Below, in pieces: positions 1 to 6,175 of a stretch of 7,833 nucleotides of DNA. The stretch spans positions 1 to 7,833 of the forward strand of contig JANWHO010000351.1 in NCBI GenBank assembly GCA_025450375.1, written 5' to 3'. How positions within the stretch are numbered: position 1 is the stretch's first letter; each line of letters starts with the position of its first letter. The DNA is from Chloroflexota bacterium (lineage in GTDB: Bacteria > Chloroflexota > UBA5177 > JANWHV01). Made by a program: the position numbers and the translations under genes. A model generated the notes under the pieces. That model searched no databases, was not told where the DNA came from, and saw nothing but the letters and a program-made list of their open reading frames with translations.

Positions 1-2288
1 CCCCACTCAAGGCGAGCGGAGCCAGCATCGCTCCACCGATCAGGTCAAAAAAGCTGGGCGGGATGTTGGTCCCCGAGGAAATCCGGCCCATGAACTGGAG
101 GATCTGGCGGTGCAGTTCCAAACCGACCGGGAGGGCAATCACTCCAGCGATCAGCCCCAGGAAGGCCATGGAGGCCACCACCATCGCTACCACCTGGCGG
201 GGCGACATGCCCACGGTTTTGAGGATGGCGATATCGCGCGTCCGTTCACGCGCGCTCAGGAGCACGGTGTTGAACACGCCCGCCACCGCGATTGCCGTGA
301 GCACCAGGGCCAAACCCGCGATCACTGTATTGAGCAGCACGAACGAGGTGTTCGCGCTTGAGCTTTTCCACCACGCGGACATCAAGAGCATGGGCCGCGG
401 CCTGATCCAGCCGCCGGCTGTATGCCTCGGCGTTGGCGCCAGGTGTCAGCCCCACTTCATACTCATCCGGTTGGAGGCCGGGGCTAGCCGCCGTGAGCGT
501 GGCCCAGGTCCCGCGCAGCAGCAAGTCGTCGCCCGTCTGGTCAAAAATCTCTCCGACCAGCCGCAATCGCACTGGCGTTCCCTGGATGCGTGCCGTAACC
601 ATATCGCCGATCTTCAGATGCCCCTGGGTGAACACTTTAGTCGGCGCCACTACCTCACCTGGACTGGAGAACCAGCGGCCCGCGATCAACGCGTAGCCAA
701 CCCACGAGGAGGGGCCGCGGTAGGCATAGTACGGAATGGGTTCGGCGATTCCCGGCATGGAAATCGCTTCGCTTGTCTCCGCCACGAAGCGCGCGGTGGC
801 GGGGTCCGCCGCGATCAAGGCCGCGATCCGGCGGTCGCTGAGGGCCGGACCGGGCGCCGGCCCATTCTGTATCGGGATCCCTTTCCCCTGGATAGGGCTG
901 AAGACCGGTCGATAAACGTCTACCTGCACATAGGGATCGCGGATCAGGTGCGCGGCGACCTGGGTCAGTGAGAGGTGTAGATTGAGGGCGAAGACAATGG
1001 TCACGGCACCGATCAGAATCGCCCCCAGGGTAGTTGCCGAACGGACGGGCCGAGCCAGCGCGTCACCCAGTCCCAAGCTGACTGGACGCGGGAGGGGAAG
1101 ACGGGCCAGGGCATGGTCGATCCCGCCTTCGCGTCCCGCGGCGGGTGCGGTTCCCCTGGTGATCGCGGTCACCGCGCTGAGATGCCCGGCCCGCCAGGCA
1201 GGCGCCAGGGCGGCGAGCAAGGCCAGGACCAGCACGCCGGCAAATACCAGGAGGTCCACCCAGAGCGCGGCGGTAAACGCCACCGGCAAACCCAGAGCGT
1301 GTGCCGTGTCGCGGAGGAAGGGCTGGCTGGCCAGGGTACCAAATGGGATGCCCGCCAGGCAGCCGGCGCCTACCGGCACCAGAATCTGGCCAAAGAGCAC
1401 CACCATCACCTGGCCAGGAGTAAAGCCAACCGATTTCATCACCCCGATCTCGCGATACGAGGCGATCACCACCCCACTAATCACATTGGCGATGATCAGA
1501 GCCGCGGCAAGCAGGGCGAATGCGCTAAAGGCCAGCAGGAAGGGGATCATCACCGCCGTGAGCTGATCGGCGCGGAGCTTAACATCCAGGTAGTTACTCG
1601 CGTCGACCACCGAGCCGACCGGTAGATGCCGGGTGATTGCCTGAGTTGCCGCTCGCAGGTCGGCCGTGGTACCGGCGGGGGTCACCCGGTACAGCATTTG
1701 ATAGGACAACGGGGCCTGGGCGGTCACCAACGCGGCGACTTGCCCCGGAATGACCCAGGCGTCGGTGATCGGACTGATCGAGGCAGCGATCCCCACTACA
1801 CGTAGCGTCGGCCCCGCTCCCCGCGCCGCCGTCACCTGGTCCCCGATTCCGAGGCCGGTGCGGTCGGCCATTCCTTGGGAAAGGACGATCTCCCCTTCCG
1901 TCCGCGCCCACCGTCCGCTCTCGATGGTCAGTCGGTCGATGGGACCTCCCGGGTCAGCCCGGCCAACCACGGCCACCCCGAACCTGTCGCCAACAGGCGT
2001 GCTGAACGGCGCCGATACTTCGGCCCAGGGCCCGGCGGCGGTCACGCCGGGGGTCGAGGCGGTGGCCCGAAGTTGCCCTTCGCCCACCTGATCGGCGGCG
2101 AAGGTGAGGGTAAGGTGGGCGCCATTGGCCTGAGCAAATGCATGATCGTAGGGGGCGTCGGACTCCACAAGCAGATTCAGGGCCATGGTGGCGGCGCCAC
2201 TAGAGAGCAAAATAACCACCGCGATGATCAAGCCCTGCAGCCTACGGCGTCCAAGGTCAGCCAGTATCTTAGTCCATACAGCCTTCAT
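1..2288 (-). CDS. MacB/FtsX-type ABC transporter permease, frameshifted and cut by the window edge
   Basis: Integral membrane subunit of an ABC exporter, acting with the ATPase encoded just upstream. Reading from the ATG at 2288, residues 18-40 form the first membrane helix. A large extracytoplasmic MacB-like domain follows (about 41-240), then three helices (about 245-275, 293-318, 343-365) carrying the FtsX motif YREIGVMKSVGFTPGQV (278-294). A second module begins with a helix at about 418-440 and an extracytoplasmic domain at about 445-640. The frame then fails: after VVE (640-641) it reads KLKREHLV and stops at 246-248. Shifting by one base restores VESSSANTSFVLLN, a long hydrophobic helix, a second motif ERTRDIAILKTVGMSPRQV, another helix and the start of a last one at the window edge. 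So the intact product has two FtsX domains and about eight helices. Its start overlaps the ATPase stop (ATGA). The break is either a real inactivating mutation or a sequencing or assembly error; the unbroken coding quality downstream favours an error or a very recent change. The substrate cannot be told. Confidence 0.9.
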
Positions 2289-2983
2289 CCCACCGCCTCC
2301 AGAGTGGCCGTGTCCCTGACCACCAGCCCATCAACCAGGGTAATCGTCCGGTGGGCGCAGCGCTCGGCCAGGCGGGGATCGTGAGTGACCAGCACGATGG
2401 TCTGGCCGGTGCTGTTGAGGTCGCGGAAGAGGTCGAGCACCTGGTCGCCACTCCGCGTATCCAGGGCGCCGGTCGGCTCATCGGCCAGCAGCAGGACTGG
2501 GCGGTTGATCAGAGCCCGAGCGATCGCTACGCGCTGCCGCTGACCACCGCTCAGCCGGGCCGGGTATTTACGCGCCTGATCGGCTATGGAGAGCCGCTCC
2601 AGAAGCTCCGCCGCTCGTGCCTCGGCGACGCGGCGGCTGGTTCCCGCCAGTTGCGCTGGGATCAGCACGTTGTCCAGGACGGTGAGGTTGTTGAGCAGAT
2701 TGAAAAACTGGAAGATCAGCCCAATCTTCTGGCGGCGATAGCGAGCCAACGCCGCCTCGCTCAGGCGAGTGATCTCCATGCCGCCAACCACGATAGTCCC
2801 GCTGGATGCCCGGTCGAGGCCCGCCAGCAGATTGAGCAGGGTCGATTTCCCGCTCCCCGACGGGCCCATGATCGCGGTGATCTGGCCGGTGGGGATGCGC
2901 AGAGACACTCCATTCAGGGCCTTTTGCGGGCTCGCCGCGTCGTATACCTTGGTTACGCCGCCGATCTCCACCAGATTGTTCAT
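2285..2983 (-). CDS. ABC transporter ATP-binding protein, MacB/LolD family
   Basis: Cytoplasmic ATPase that would power the FtsX-type permease encoded next. The 232-residue product has every ABC motif: Walker [10 protein letters not shown] (40-48), Q-loop with Q92 in [10 protein letters not shown], signature LSGGQ (144-148), Walker B VLLLADEP (163-170) with the catalytic Glu169, D-loop ALD (173-175) and the H-loop His201. The stretch [16 protein letters not shown] is typical of the MacB/LolD/FtsE-like exporters rather than importers, and the length is normal for a stand-alone subunit. The ATG at 2983 is preferred over an upstream ATG at 3139 because AGGAGG lies four bases before it and because the extra 52 residues do not resemble the family. 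The stop overlaps the permease ATG by four bases, so the two are probably translationally coupled. The leader ORF at 2980-3030 ends on this start codon. Role in drug, peptide or lipoprotein export is not decided by the sequence. Confidence 0.95.
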   Translation of the reverse strand: MNNLVEIGGVTKVYDAASPQKALNGVSLRIPTGQITAIMGPSGSGKSTLLNLLAGLDRASSGTIVVGGMEITRLSEAALARYRRQKIGLIFQFFNLLNNLTVLDNVLIPAQLAGTSRRVAEARAAELLERLSIADQARKYPARLSGGQRQRVAIARALINRPVLLLADEPTGALDTRSGDQVLDLFRDLNSTGQTIVLVTHDPRLAERCAHRTITLVDGLVVRDTATLEAVG

Positions 2984-3030
2984 CGCTCCTCCTGCCACAC
3001 ATCGAATTGAGAAGTAGTAGCCAGTCGCAT
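2980..3030 (-). CDS. Putative 16-residue leader peptide upstream of the ABC operon
   Basis: On the minus strand an ATG at 3030 opens a short frame, [16 protein letters not shown], that ends with TGA at 2982-2980. That stop overlaps the ATPase start (ATG at 2983-2981) as ATGA. A complete AGGAGGT (3045-3039) stands nine bases before the leader ATG when counted from AGGAGG, which is near the ideal spacing. Strong initiation signals and an exact stop/start overlap make this a credible translated leader that couples translation into the ATPase gene. It is far too short to judge by composition and I recognise no family. The hairpin arm at 3032-3040 lies between its Shine-Dalgarno and its start codon. 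It could also be a chance frame in a purine-rich leader. Confidence 0.45.
   Translation of the reverse strand: MRLATTSQFDVWQEER
2987..2993 (-). promoter_or_regulatory. Ribosome binding site of the ABC ATPase
   Basis: Read on the minus strand, AGGAGGA stands directly before GCG and the ATG at 2983. It decides the start of the ATPase against the longer reading from 3139. It lies inside the last codons of the leader ORF, so ribosomes translating the leader would pass over it. Confidence 0.75.
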
Positions 3031-3034
3031 GCGA
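3025..3034. repeat. 10-bp perfect palindrome TCGCATGCGA
   Basis: TCGCATGCGA is its own reverse complement and covers the start codon of the putative leader ORF. It touches the left arm of the 9-bp inverted repeat. The pentamer AGTCG recurs at 3023, 3034 and 3057, spacings of 11 and 23 bases, close to one and two helical turns. This could be a regulator binding site for the divergent promoters; no known box was matched. Confidence 0.4.
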
Positions 3035-3066
3035 GTCGACCTCCTCCACCGGCCTCAGTCGACTCG
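3032..3066. repeat. Perfect 9-bp inverted repeat, 17-nt spacer, in the divergent intergenic region
   Basis: CGAGTCGAC at 3032-3040 is exactly complementary to GTCGACTCG at 3058-3066. In minus-strand RNA these arms form a nine-pair stem whose loop carries most of the Shine-Dalgarno of the leader ORF and whose distal arm ends one base before the leader ATG. Such a stem would hinder leader initiation. As DNA it could equally be an operator of the neighbouring response regulator. There is no T-tract, so it is not an intrinsic terminator. Confidence 0.6.
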
Positions 3067-3222
3067 TCCCCCCATCCGGCCACAGCCGGAGGTTCCGCGT
3101 CCCACCGAACCAGCATGCGGGAAGCGGGCCGGCCTGCAATCCTCCCTTGGATGCAATCCCGCTGCTCCGTAAGGATGATCGGTCGTCCGCGCGATGCAGC
3201 CGGAATACATCGCGAGGAGGAT

Positions 3223-3264
3223 ATGGCGAGCGGCGGCGATGCGTTAAGATGGGCAGAGGGATGA
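3223..3264 (+). CDS. Possible 13-residue leader ORF before the histidine kinase
   Basis: The ATG at 3223 follows CGAGGAGG almost directly (GAGG at 3214-3217 would give five bases of spacing). It reads MASGGDALRWAEG and stops at TGA 3262-3264. The frame is the same as that of the histidine kinase, whose own candidate starts at 3283 and 3295 have weaker ribosome binding sites. It may be a leader, or the original kinase start with an in-frame stop behind it, or chance. Confidence 0.25.
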   Translation: MASGGDALRWAEG

Positions 3265-3282
3265 CCTGGAACCGAACGGGAA

Positions 3283-4566
3283 ATGGGAAGCTCTATGAAG
3301 GCGCTAAAAACGCCAATGGCTGGTCAAGGTGACCGTGAGGCCGAGAGCGGGATGGGCGGCGCTCCCCTACGCCGCCGTGCCGTACCCTGGTCGGTAAGCG
3401 GTGAGCCCGCGCGACGGCGACGGGAACGCCCGTCCCTCAACTGGTCCGACCTGGGCCTTGCCTTGCTCATGAGCTTCCTGGTCATGGTGGAGAACAGTGG
3501 CAGCCCGAGGACGCCGCTCAACCCGGTGCTCCTCCTGATGACCATGCCGCTGGTCTGGCGTCGTCAATTCCCGGTGCCGGTATTTGGGCTGACCGTGCTG
3601 GCGGCGGTCTTCGCCAGTAACCTGGCGCGGCAGAGCCTACCGGAGTATTCCGGCCTGAGCACAATTATGATCGCGGCCTATTCGGTAGGCGCCTACAGCC
3701 GGTATTGGCAACTGTCCCTCTGCCTGATGCTGGGCACGGCCACGGCGGTCGCCATGACGATCAGCACGGTGTTGCCGCGCTTACCGGACTCCGCCGGGGC
3801 CTATATCGTCCTCCTGCCGGTCTGGTTTGCCGGGCAGGCGATAGGCTCCCGCCAACTGCGAGCCGACGCCTTCGAGGACAAGGCCACCCGCCTGGAGCGC
3901 GAGCAGGAACTGGCCCGGCAGGCGGCCATGACGGCGGAACGGGCCCGGATCGCCCGCGAGTTGCATGACGTGGTGGCTCATAGCGTTAGCGTCATGGTGG
4001 TGCAGGCGGGCGCGGCTCGGCACATCCTGCGTACGGCGCCGGCCCAGGCCCACGAGGCGCTGAGCGCGGTGGAATCCAGTGGCCGGGAGGCCATGGCGGA
4101 GCTGCGCCGTCTGCTCGGGGTACTGAACTACGACAACGAGGAGAACTCGGAGAGCCTTCAGTTGGCGCCGCAGCCAGGCACGGACCAACTCCCGGCACTG
4201 GTGCGGCGGGTCCGGGACGCCGGTCTGCCGGTTGGTTTGTCCATCAAGGGACAAACTCGACCCCTCTCACCTGGTATGAATCTTGCCGTGTACCGGATCG
4301 TGCAGGAAGCGCTCACCAATGCCCTGAAATACGCCGGTCAAGCGCCCACCGAAGTTAGTCTCTTCTACAGCCACGCCGCGTTGGAGGTGGAGATTCACGA
4401 TCAGGGCGGGGGCTGCCCAGCCCTGGATAGCGCGGAGATCGGCCATGGCTTGGCGGGGATGCGTGAACGGGTTGCCCTCTATGGCGGGCGGCTCGAAGCA
4501 GGACCAGCTCAGAACGGAGGCTTCCGGATTCACGCATGGTTGCCGCTTGAGGCGGTCGGTTCGTGA
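3283..4566 (+). CDS. Two-component sensor histidine kinase, HisKA_3 (NarL-partner) family
   Basis: Membrane-bound kinase that would autophosphorylate on His and pass the phosphate to the response regulator encoded next. After an arginine-rich N-terminal tail of about 50 residues come hydrophobic segments near 55-70, 80-91, 98-112, 125-137, 142-165 and 172-187, with almost no extracytoplasmic domain between them. A charged linker (193-222) leads to the HisKA_3 dimerization box RIARELHDVVAHSVSVM with phospho-acceptor His228. The HATPase_c domain follows: N-box YRIVQEALTNALKYA (337-351, Asn346), G1-type DQGGG (373-377) and GHGLAGMRERV (387-397). Membrane-embedded sensing of this sort is known in LiaS/DesK-like kinases. 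The start is uncertain: ATG 3283 and ATG 3295 both fit, and 3295 has a slightly better GGGA five bases before it. An in-frame stop at 3262-3264 excludes earlier starts. The stop overlaps the regulator start (GTGA). Confidence 0.93.
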   Translation: MGSSMKALKTPMAGQGDREAESGMGGAPLRRRAVPWSVSGEPARRRRERPSLNWSDLGLALLMSFLVMVENSGSPRTPLNPVLLLMTMPLVWRRQFPVPVFGLTVLAAVFASNLARQSLPEYSGLSTIMIAAYSVGAYSRYWQLSLCLMLGTATAVAMTISTVLPRLPDSAGAYIVLLPVWFAGQAIGSRQLRADAFEDKATRLEREQELARQAAMTAERARIARELHDVVAHSVSVMVVQAGAARHILRTAPAQAHEALSAVESSGREAMAELRRLLGVLNYDNEENSESLQLAPQPGTDQLPALVRRVRDAGLPVGLSIKGQTRPLSPGMNLAVYRIVQEALTNALKYAGQAPTEVSLFYSHAALEVEIHDQGGGCPALDSAEIGHGLAGMRERVALYGGRLEAGPAQNGGFRIHAWLPLEAVGS

Positions 4567-5249
4567 CCGAGCGGCCCCTCCGCGTGGTGATCGCGGACGA
4601 CCAGTCCCTGGTCCGCGCCGGCTTCCGCATGATTCTGCAGGCTCATACGGATCTTGAAGTCGTGGCGGAGGCCGCTAACGGCGAGGAGGCAATCGCGGCC
4701 TGGCGCCGCCTCGACCCGGATGTCATCCTCATGGATATCCGAATGCCGGAAATGGATGGTCTGCAGGCGACGCACCGTATCCTGAACTCCGGCAACAGCG
4801 CCTGTCGGGTGCTGATCCTCACCACTTTTGATCTGGATGAATATGTCTACGCGGCGCTACGGGCGGGCGCCAGCGGGTTTCTCCTCAAGGACGTGACTCC
4901 GGAGGGACTGATCGCGGCGGTGCGACTTGTGGCGGCGGGCGATGCCTTGCTGGCCCCATCAATTACCCGCCGCCTGGTCGAGCGGTTCGCGCGTCCGGCG
5001 GCCACGCCACTGGTCGTCCCCGGCGCCATGTCGACTCTGACTCCTCGCGAAGCGGAGGTGCTGAAACTGATCGCGCGGGGACTCAGCAACGCCGAGATCG
5101 CGGCCGCGCTCGTGCTGAGCGAGGCGACCGTGAAAACGCATGTGGCGCGTATCCTCCCCAAGCTGGGCCTGCGTGACCGTGTGCAGGCGGTGGTCTTCGC
5201 CTACGAGTCGGGACTGGTGCAGCCGGCATCGGGAAATGGACCGGCGTGA
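4563..5249 (+). CDS. NarL/LuxR-family response regulator
   Basis: DNA-binding partner of the preceding kinase. The 228 residues show a receiver domain (5-120) with the acidic pair Asp12-Asp13, phospho-acceptor Asp58 in LMDIRMPEMDG, switch Thr87/Thr88 in LILTTFD and the conserved Lys109 in FLLKD. A linker of about 35 residues leads to a LuxR-type helix-turn-helix (158-215): LTPREAEVLKLIARGLSNAEIAAALVLSEATVKTHVARIL, read here in its family-typical order TPRE, GLSNAEIA, SEATVKTHV. The start is GTG at 4563, overlapping the kinase TGA, with the family-typical RPLRVVIADD following at once. Both genes are clearly one transcription unit. The divergent ABC operon is the most likely target, since kinase-regulator pairs beside MacB-type exporters usually control them; this is inferred. 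No terminator follows directly; the next one is at 5455-5493. Confidence 0.95.
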   Translation: MTERPLRVVIADDQSLVRAGFRMILQAHTDLEVVAEAANGEEAIAAWRRLDPDVILMDIRMPEMDGLQATHRILNSGNSACRVLILTTFDLDEYVYAALRAGASGFLLKDVTPEGLIAAVRLVAAGDALLAPSITRRLVERFARPAATPLVVPGAMSTLTPREAEVLKLIARGLSNAEIAAALVLSEATVKTHVARILPKLGLRDRVQAVVFAYESGLVQPASGNGPA

Positions 5250-5263
5250 TGTGCCTCACCCCA

Positions 5264-5294
5264 TTGACACGGAAGCACCCGACGGTCCTATAAT
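5264..5294 (+). promoter_or_regulatory. Promoter with consensus -35 and -10 hexamers (TTGACA, 19-nt spacer, TATAAT)
   Basis: TTGACA at 5264-5269 and TATAAT at 5289-5294 both match the housekeeping sigma consensus in all six positions; the 19-base spacer is two longer than optimal. It starts 14 bases after the response regulator stop and points to the leader ORF, the terminator and the LysE-family gene. Transcription should begin near 5301. No other promoter fits between the terminator and the exporter start. Confidence 0.75.
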
Positions 5295-5301
5295 CAGGAC
5301 C
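5284..5301. promoter_or_regulatory. Candidate operator: inverted repeat enclosing the -10 element
   Basis: GGTCCT (5284-5289) and AGGACC (5296-5301) are exact reverse complements separated by six bases, and the TATAAT at 5289-5294 lies inside. The repeat ends at the expected start of transcription, so it would act as DNA, not RNA. A repressor bound here would block the promoter. Six-base arms can arise by chance in a region of this size, so only the placement makes it notable. Confidence 0.35.
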
Positions 5302-5353
5302 AAGCCCTATACGTTTACCCGAACAACCTGACTACTACACGAGGAATCCATCC

Positions 5354-5431
5354 ATGCGCCGTCACGCGAGCGTCCAACTGGAAACTCTAGCCCAGCAGCA
5401 GTCTCAGCCTTTGAAGATGAGATCTGGCTGA
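5354..5431 (+). CDS. Putative 25-residue glutamine-rich leader peptide of the exporter gene
   Basis: A short ORF between the consensus promoter and the attenuator-like terminator. GAGGAA at 5341-5346 lies eight bases or so before the ATG at 5354. The peptide begins MRRHASVQ and ends PLKMRSG. Codons 14-16 are CAG CAG CAG and codon 18 is CAG, with a further Gln (CAA) at codon 8: five Gln in 25. The last codons, AGA TCT GGC TGA, make up RNA segment 2 of the proposed attenuator, so a ribosome at the stop codon (5429-5431) would cover it. Position, ribosome binding site and codon run are those of an attenuation leader. I know of no described family with this peptide. A small RNA with a chance ORF is the alternative. 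Confidence 0.5.
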   Translation: MRRHASVQLETLAQQQSQPLKMRSG

Positions 5432-5493
5432 ACGCGCGCAAAACTTGGTCCCACAACCCGCCAGATCGTAACGATCTGGCGGGTTTATTATTT
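5396..5493 (+). promoter_or_regulatory. Putative translation-coupled transcription attenuator (segments 1-4)
   Basis: Three mutually exclusive RNA pairings can be drawn. Segment 1, CAGCAGTCTC (5396-5405, inside the Gln codons), pairs with segment 2, GAGATCTGGCTG (5419-5430), by ten pairs with two single-base bulges. Segment 2 core GATCTGGC (5421-5428) pairs perfectly over eight bases with GCCAGATC (5460-5467) in segment 3, forming an antiterminator. Segment 3 (5455-5468) pairs with segment 4 (5472-5485) to form the terminator. A ribosome stalled on the CAG run would hide segment 1 and free segment 2, giving read-through. A ribosome at the leader stop would hide segment 2 and allow termination. 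This follows the known logic of amino-acid operon attenuators; here it is inferred from sequence only. Confidence 0.5.
5455..5493 (+). terminator. Intrinsic terminator with 14-bp perfect stem
   Basis: AACCCGCCAGATCG (5455-5468) and CGATCTGGCGGGTT (5472-5485) are perfect complements around a TAA loop, followed by a T-rich run, TTTATTATTT (5484-5493). It is one-directional, as the other side lacks a T-run in the opposite sense. It ends 25 bases before the exporter start, downstream of the only good promoter, so the exporter depends on read-through. It may also end transcripts from the kinase-regulator operon. Confidence 0.9.
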
Positions 5494-5518
5494 GCAACCA
5501 CGTAGAGGGGATACGAGC

Positions 5519-6133
5519 ATGAATCCAGCAATGTTCCTCAGAGGACTCCTGATCGGGTTGTCCATCGCCGCCCCGGTTGGTCCCATTGGCGTATTGTGCA
5601 TCCGTCGCACCCTGGCCGATGGGCGCTGGGTTGGCCTGACCACCGGTCTCGGTGCCGCGACGGCGGATGCGATCTATGGCGGAATCGCCGGGTTCGGGAT
5701 CACGATCATTTCCAGCCTGCTCCTCAGCCATCAGACCTGGATTCGGTTGATTGGTGGCGTGTTTCTCTGCTACCTGGGAACCAAGACCTTCCGCGCCGTG
5801 CCGGCCGAGAACGCGGTCGCGACCGAGGGGCACGGCTTGTTCCGTGCCTATGGCTCGGCCGTCGCCCTTACTCTGACCAATCCGACCACCATCCTGTCGT
5901 TCGCGGCTATTTTCGCCGGACTAGGAGCCGGGACAGGCAGCCACGCGGCGGGCGCCGCCGCGCTGCTTGTGTTGGGCGTCTTGTTGGGGTCGGCGCTGTG
6001 GTGGGTGATGCTCACCCACTTGGTCAGCACCCTGAGGGCCAGAATCACGGCGCCCCATCTGCGCTGGGTGAACAGGATCTCGGGCGGTATCTTGGTGGGC
6101 TTTGGCCTGCTGGCGTTCGCCAGCCTGCGGTAG
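5519..6133 (+). CDS. LysE/RhtB-family translocator (putative amino acid exporter)
   Basis: Small inner-membrane exporter of the LysE superfamily, which exports amino acids or related metabolites by proton exchange. The 204-residue product has the usual length and six hydrophobic segments, near 7-27, 39-67, 73-91, 112-136, 144-168 and 186-202. The family hallmark lies in the first: G-LLIGLSIAAPVGPIGVLCIRR (9-30), followed by G-L-GAATADAIYG (43-53) and the conserved TNPTTIL (120-126) at the start of the fourth helix. The start is ATG 5519, eight bases after GAGGGG (5505-5510); a longer reading from a TTG at 5492 would begin in the terminator T-run and is unlikely. The gene stands alone behind the leader and terminator described above, which probably set its expression. 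Substrate unknown: members differ (lysine, arginine, threonine, homoserine, leucine, cysteine) and motifs do not settle it. Confidence 0.9.
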   Translation: MNPAMFLRGLLIGLSIAAPVGPIGVLCIRRTLADGRWVGLTTGLGAATADAIYGGIAGFGITIISSLLLSHQTWIRLIGGVFLCYLGTKTFRAVPAENAVATEGHGLFRAYGSAVALTLTNPTTILSFAAIFAGLGAGTGSHAAGAAALLVLGVLLGSALWWVMLTHLVSTLRARITAPHLRWVNRISGGILVGFGLLAFASLR

Positions 6134-6164
6134 TCCCGCTGGCGACGAATGATCGTTGACGGCC

Positions 6165-6173
6165 TGTTAGAAT
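6165..6173 (+). promoter_or_regulatory. Possible extended -10 promoter (TGTTAGAAT)
   Basis: TG, one base, then TAGAAT (five of six to consensus) 32 bases after the LysE stop. A TTGACG lies only six bases upstream of it, too near to serve as its -35. It could start the DinB-fold transcript with a leader of about 230 bases that holds the repeats below. Weak evidence. Confidence 0.3.
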
Positions 6174-6175
6174 CA

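Noticed and set aside
63..971. 302-residue plus-strand open frame opposite the permease
   Set aside because: It has no recognisable motif, is arginine-rich in the way of shadow frames, and lies fully antisense to clear MacB-like coding sequence.
2351..3010. 219-residue plus-strand frame opposite the ABC ATPase
   Set aside because: Shadow of a gene with every ABC motif in place.
3022..3030. MRL at the start of the ABC leader peptide as a macrolide-dependent arrest motif
   Set aside because: Known arrest by such peptides needs a second basic residue after the leucine (R-x-R type). Here alanine follows, so the likeness is not enough.
3075..3090. Short hairpin TCCGGC-CACA-GCCGGA in the divergent region
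   Set aside because: Only six pairs and no T-run on either side. Not a terminator, and common by chance at this GC content.
3147..3176. TTGGAT and AAGGAT as a promoter for the kinase operon
   Set aside because: Only about half of the positions match the consensus; too weak to call.
5301..5495. Riboswitch or T-box in the exporter leader
   Set aside because: No T-box sequence or familiar riboswitch core was recognised by eye, and the short ORF with alternative pairings explains the region better. A covariance-model search would settle it.
6156..6173. TTGACG plus TAGAAT as a -35/-10 pair
   Set aside because: Spacer is only six bases; the -10 can be kept only as an extended -10 element.
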